Shown: positions 5,228 to 7,858 of the stretch, in pieces
Layout of the letters: each line of letters begins with the position of its first letter
Position numbering within the stretch: position 1 is the stretch's first letter
Assembly: GCA_016763335.1 (NCBI GenBank)
Contig: JAESUD010000323.1
Location: 1 to 7,858 of the forward strand
Length of the DNA stretch: 7,858 nt
From: Emcibacteraceae bacterium
GTDB taxonomy: Bacteria; Pseudomonadota; Alphaproteobacteria; Sphingomonadales; Emcibacteraceae
Direction: 5' to 3'
Position numbers and translations under genes: made by a program
The notes under the pieces: model-generated
The model's database searches: none
What the model was told of the DNA's origin: nothing
The model's input: only the letters and a program-made list of their open reading frames with translations

Positions 5228-5749
5228 TTATGTCTTTGCCAGTTTCTTATGAATAACAGCCAATATCACACTTTCCGGTATCCCAACCGCAAGTACTGTT
5301 GTCGACATGACGAAAAACTGGGTCAGTGGCTGCATGAACATTTGCTTTTCTGCCTCAAGTGATGCGACCATGGCATCATACTTTGGCCCTGATTGCACCG
5401 GCAGCTGCGCAATATAATAATTATAATAATCATCCAGAAACGACGGGTTTATATAACTGGTATAAATCACATTATAAAATCCAAATATTAATCCTGCCAC
5501 CGCAGAGATCGCCACACCAAGCATAATTTTTTGCCATATGGTTTCAGATTTCACCGCGCCCGACCTTGCCACTTCGTTAAAAGCCAGATAAATCATGCCG
5601 AGGCAGGCAACAAACGTTACATAACCAAAAACTTCAGAACTGCCAAAATTATCAGACGATGATCCATTCATCAGATAATCACCGCTCACAATGATTACAA
5701 CAAGCAACACGCCGCAATAACCACCCCATTTTAATGATGTTTTTAACAT
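5228..5749 (-). CDS. DUF4199 family inner-membrane protein, 173 aa
   Basis: Four hydrophobic helices are visible at about residues 9-26, 40-57, 75-97 and 145-166. The segment between helices 3 and 4 (about 98-143) is polar, beginning YTSYINPSFLDDYYNYY and ending in a short charged helix (SLEAEKQMFMQ). Topology and the TSYINPSFLDDY block match DUF4199 proteins, whose biochemical role is unknown. The start is well supported by GGGAG at 5760-5756 with a 6-base spacer. The gene follows the LuxR-type regulator on the same strand after 78 bases. Such regulator/membrane-protein pairing suggests the DUF4199 protein is a target or signalling partner, but this is inferred from adjacency. The family call is by pattern memory and fairly confident. 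Confidence 0.82.
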   Translation of the reverse strand: MLKTSLKWGGYCGVLLVVIIVSGDYLMNGSSSDNFGSSEVFGYVTFVACLGMIYLAFNEVARSGAVKSETIWQKIMLGVAISAVAGLIFGFYNVIYTSYINPSFLDDYYNYYIAQLPVQSGPKYDAMVASLEAEKQMFMQPLTQFFVMSTTVLAVGIPESVILAVIHKKLAKT

Positions 5750-5805
5750 TTAACTCTCCCGTAAATCATTAGCGTCTCAACATATGAATAAACCAAAGTC
5801 TGTCG

Positions 5806-5826
5806 CCACCCAAATGGGTGGTTTTT
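5806..5826 (+). terminator. Hairpin plus T-run on the plus strand between luxR-like and DUF4199 genes
   Basis: CCACCC (5806-5811) and GGGTGG (5816-5821) form a 6-bp GC-rich stem with loop AAAT, followed by TTTTT (5822-5826). The T-run is on the plus strand, opposite to both flanking genes. On the minus strand the hairpin lies just after the LuxR stop, preceded by AAAAA, with no T-run after it. It may end an antisense transcript, or act as an mRNA-stabilising or attenuating hairpin within the minus-strand operon. Confidence 0.5.
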
Positions 5827-5827
5827 C

Positions 5828-6247
5828 TTAAGAACTTATAATATTAAGCATTTTTGCCTCGGCTGCTGCCTGTGTCCGGTTACTAACGCCAAGTTTGCCA
5901 TAGATATTTTTAAGATGACTTTTCACCGTATTCGTCGTGATTATCAACTGTTCGGCAATCTCTTTATTGGTGTAACCATGACAAAGAAATAACAGCACTT
6001 CTATTTCACGTTTACTAAATTCTCCACTATCCAGTATTTTAACTGCCGTATGGTCAATATCCTGTTTTTCAATCGGTTGGTATAATTTGAGCGCCGCCCA
6101 ACCGCCAAATATTAAAAATAATAGCGCAATAAGCCCCACATATATTTCCGTACTTACCATGCGTGCAATATAAAATCGCTGTGTTGTATCAAGCACAATA
6201 AGAAATAGTGCAAGCAGTAAACCATATCTGAATATCACTGAAATCAT
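5828..6247 (-). CDS. Membrane-anchored LuxR-type transcriptional regulator, 139 aa
   Basis: Two predicted transmembrane helices (about residues 5-20 and 35-54) are joined by a short loop (DTTQRFYIARMVSTE). They are followed by a linker and a complete LuxR/GerE helix-turn-helix domain at about 75-134 (FSKREIEVLLFLCHGYTNKEIAEQL, then the recognition helix TTNTVKSHLKNIYGKL). There is no receiver or autoinducer-binding domain, so this is not a standard response regulator. The DNA-binding domain would hang from the inner membrane, and the signal would be sensed by the helices or by a partner protein. AAGGA lies nine bases before the ATG. The gene starts 18 bases after the stop of the gamma-glutamyltransferase gene and is followed by the DUF4199 gene, so all three are probably one transcription unit. 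Confidence 0.88.
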   Translation of the reverse strand: MISVIFRYGLLLALFLIVLDTTQRFYIARMVSTEIYVGLIALLFLIFGGWAALKLYQPIEKQDIDHTAVKILDSGEFSKREIEVLLFLCHGYTNKEIAEQLIITTNTVKSHLKNIYGKLGVSNRTQAAAEAKMLNIISS

Positions 6248-6265
6248 CCATTGATTTCCTTATTT

Positions 6266-7858
6266 TTAATAGCCCGCAGCACAGCCGTCTTTTCGTGGGT
6301 CAGACCCGCCGATTAATGTCCCCTTTTGCCAATCAATCCAAATTGCCTGCGAACCACCAATTAAGTTTCCAGACACAACCGGATTATGACCACGTTGTCG
6401 CATATCATCAAGTAATGCGTCATCAATCCCCGCTTCGACCTCAACATCGTCTGTACCCGGGACGGGGAAAAAGCGCGGCAAATCCATTGCCTGCTGAATA
6501 TCATAATCATATTCAATCATCCTGCTTAAAAACTGCATATGACCAAATGCTTGATATTGCCCGCCCATAACCCCGAAGGGCATAATGGTGCGCCCGTCCC
6601 GCGCTACCATCGCCGGAATGATCGTATGTAGAGGTCTTTTATTGCCAGCAATGGCATTAATGTGCCCTGCTTGTAACGAAAACCCTCTGCCACGGTTATG
6701 AAGCAACACGCCTGTTTTTGGCGCCATGATACCGCTGCCGAATGTGCCAAAGATAGTATTTATAAAACTGGCACAATTACGGTCTTTATCGACCACCGAT
6801 ATATAAACCGTGTCCCTATGGTTCGGCAGCTCAAAATCCGGCAAATCATTAATTCGCCGATCACTGATCATTTCATACATACGGGTAATGTTATCTTCCG
6901 AAAGCATTTCTGTCGCTGGTACATAACCATGATCCGGGTCACCAATATAAGAATCCCGCTGATGATAAGCGATCCTTCCCGCTTCGATCTCTCTGTGCAC
7001 CCGCGCGCTATCAAATACCCCATCCTTGGCTACATCAAACCGTTCCATCACCTTAAGCAACATCAGGGCAATAATACCCTGCCCGTTTGGCGGGCATTGA
7101 TAAACATCATATCCTTTATAGTGCGCCTTTATCGGCGTCACATAATCGCCTTTAACATTTTTAAAATCGTCAAGGGTCTGTAGTCCGCCAAGCTCCTGCA
7201 AACACCCGACCATATCTTGCACTACATTACCGAAGTAAAAACCGTCACGGCCTTCCTCCCCAATAATTTCAAGTGTGTTGGCCAATGCCGTTTGTCTTAA
7301 AATATCGCCTTTAACCAACATTTTCCCATTCGGCATAAATAATTCTGCGGACGGTGTACCTGCGGTTAAATAATCCGAATTATTATTAAAATCCGTAGCA
7401 ACTCGCGGTAAAATCTTACAGCCGTCCTTGGCATATTTTATCGCCGGAACAAGCAATGCTTTTAAACTCATCCTGCCATGATCAGTAATTAGCCTATCCC
7501 AAGCGTCAACTGCGCCGGGAATAGTCACTGCATGAGGGCTGGTTTGGGCAATTTCTGTGATGCCATTATCTGAAAACCACTTTAAATTCGCCGCCGCCGC
7601 CGCACGGCCCGACCCGTTATAGGCAATATAATCAATACCACCACCGGCCGCATACATGGCAAAACAATCGCCGCCAATGCTCGTTGATTGCGGTTCCACC
7701 ACACACTGAACCGCGCAGGCTGCCACCGCCGCATCCATGGCATTGCCGCCCGCCTTTAATATTTCCAGTGCAGTCTCTGTCGATAAAGGGTGCGACGTTG
7801 CCGCCATGGCATTTTTCGCCACAACTGGCGGCTCTCCAATTTTCTTAAAATATGTCAT
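6266..7858 (-). CDS. ggt: Gamma-glutamyltransferase family hydrolase, cytoplasmic type, 530 aa
   Basis: This is an N-terminal-nucleophile hydrolase of the gamma-glutamyltransferase family, made as a proenzyme that cleaves itself before a threonine and then hydrolyses or transfers gamma-glutamyl groups of glutathione and related amides. Landmarks are ATSHPLST at the N-terminus (20-27), GGNAMDAAVA (38-47), NGSGRA with the substrate-binding arginine near R85, and the cleavage site NHRDT/VYISVVD with nucleophile T350. The chain continues NTIFGTFGSG (367-376) and FGVMGGQYQAFGHMQ (428-442). There is no signal peptide, unlike periplasmic Ggt, so it resembles the YwrD-like cytoplasmic group. Some relatives act as cephalosporin acylases, so the substrate is open. 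The ATG is the last codon of the window. Length and the PPVVAKNAMAATSHP start match full-length relatives, but an upstream start and the promoter cannot be seen. Confidence 0.92.
   Translation of the reverse strand: MTYFKKIGEPPVVAKNAMAATSHPLSTETALEILKAGGNAMDAAVAACAVQCVVEPQSTSIGGDCFAMYAAGGGIDYIAYNGSGRAAAAANLKWFSDNGITEIAQTSPHAVTIPGAVDAWDRLITDHGRMSLKALLVPAIKYAKDGCKILPRVATDFNNNSDYLTAGTPSAELFMPNGKMLVKGDILRQTALANTLEIIGEEGRDGFYFGNVVQDMVGCLQELGGLQTLDDFKNVKGDYVTPIKAHYKGYDVYQCPPNGQGIIALMLLKVMERFDVAKDGVFDSARVHREIEAGRIAYHQRDSYIGDPDHGYVPATEMLSEDNITRMYEMISDRRINDLPDFELPNHRDTVYISVVDKDRNCASFINTIFGTFGSGIMAPKTGVLLHNRGRGFSLQAGHINAIAGNKRPLHTIIPAMVARDGRTIMPFGVMGGQYQAFGHMQFLSRMIEYDYDIQQAMDLPRFFPVPGTDDVEVEAGIDDALLDDMRQRGHNPVVSGNLIGGSQAIWIDWQKGTLIGGSDPRKDGCAAGY

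Noticed and set aside
5784..5831. 15-codon plus-strand frame ending at the 5806-5826 hairpin
   Set aside because: It has no Shine-Dalgarno, very short length, and overlap with a terminator hairpin.
6698..7183. 161-codon plus-strand frame inside the gamma-glutamyltransferase gene
   Set aside because: It is antisense to a gene whose motifs are fully intact on the minus strand. Its product has no recognisable features, so it is a shadow frame.

Overview
The window looks like chromosome of an AT-rich Gram-negative bacterium, most likely a marine-type alphaproteobacterium. This rests on a Tat substrate, a DUF4199/LuxR gene pair, an FNR/FixK-type box in front of a tandem universal stress protein, and GC that looks like roughly 40% by eye. 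The assignment is an inference from gene content, not from a marker gene. There is no transposase, integrase, tRNA, rRNA or CRISPR array.

Layout. On the minus strand, 1-2133 carries an Xre-type regulator (1786-2133), an unrecognised Tat-exported protein (1196-1690) and a peptide-type ABC transporter solute-binding protein (1-1196, cut by the window edge). The last two overlap by one base. From about 2170 to 2800 lies a regulatory stretch without large genes. It holds a palindromic operator array over the regulator's promoter, a probable small RNA on the plus strand (about 2265-2349), and an overlooked 47-residue membrane peptide on the minus strand (2423-2566) with its own ribosome binding site and terminator. 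An M20-family metallo-deacylase (2799-4085, minus) and a two-domain universal stress protein (4350-5162, plus) then diverge from a shared promoter region that contains a textbook FNR/CRP-type box. On the minus strand, 5228-7858 reads in transcription order: gamma-glutamyltransferase-like hydrolase, a LuxR-type regulator with two membrane helices and no receiver domain, and a four-helix DUF4199 membrane protein.

How it fits together. Three enzyme or transport genes (peptide-binding protein, M20 deacylase, gamma-glutamyltransferase) point to scavenging of peptides and amide-linked amino acids. They are in separate transcription units, so a common pathway is only a theme. The stress protein is probably switched on by low oxygen. 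The most interesting part is 2133-2630, where an autoregulated-looking Xre repressor, a candidate small RNA with a C-rich loop and a tiny membrane peptide sit within 500 bases. The sequence shows each part, but any functional link between them is a hypothesis.
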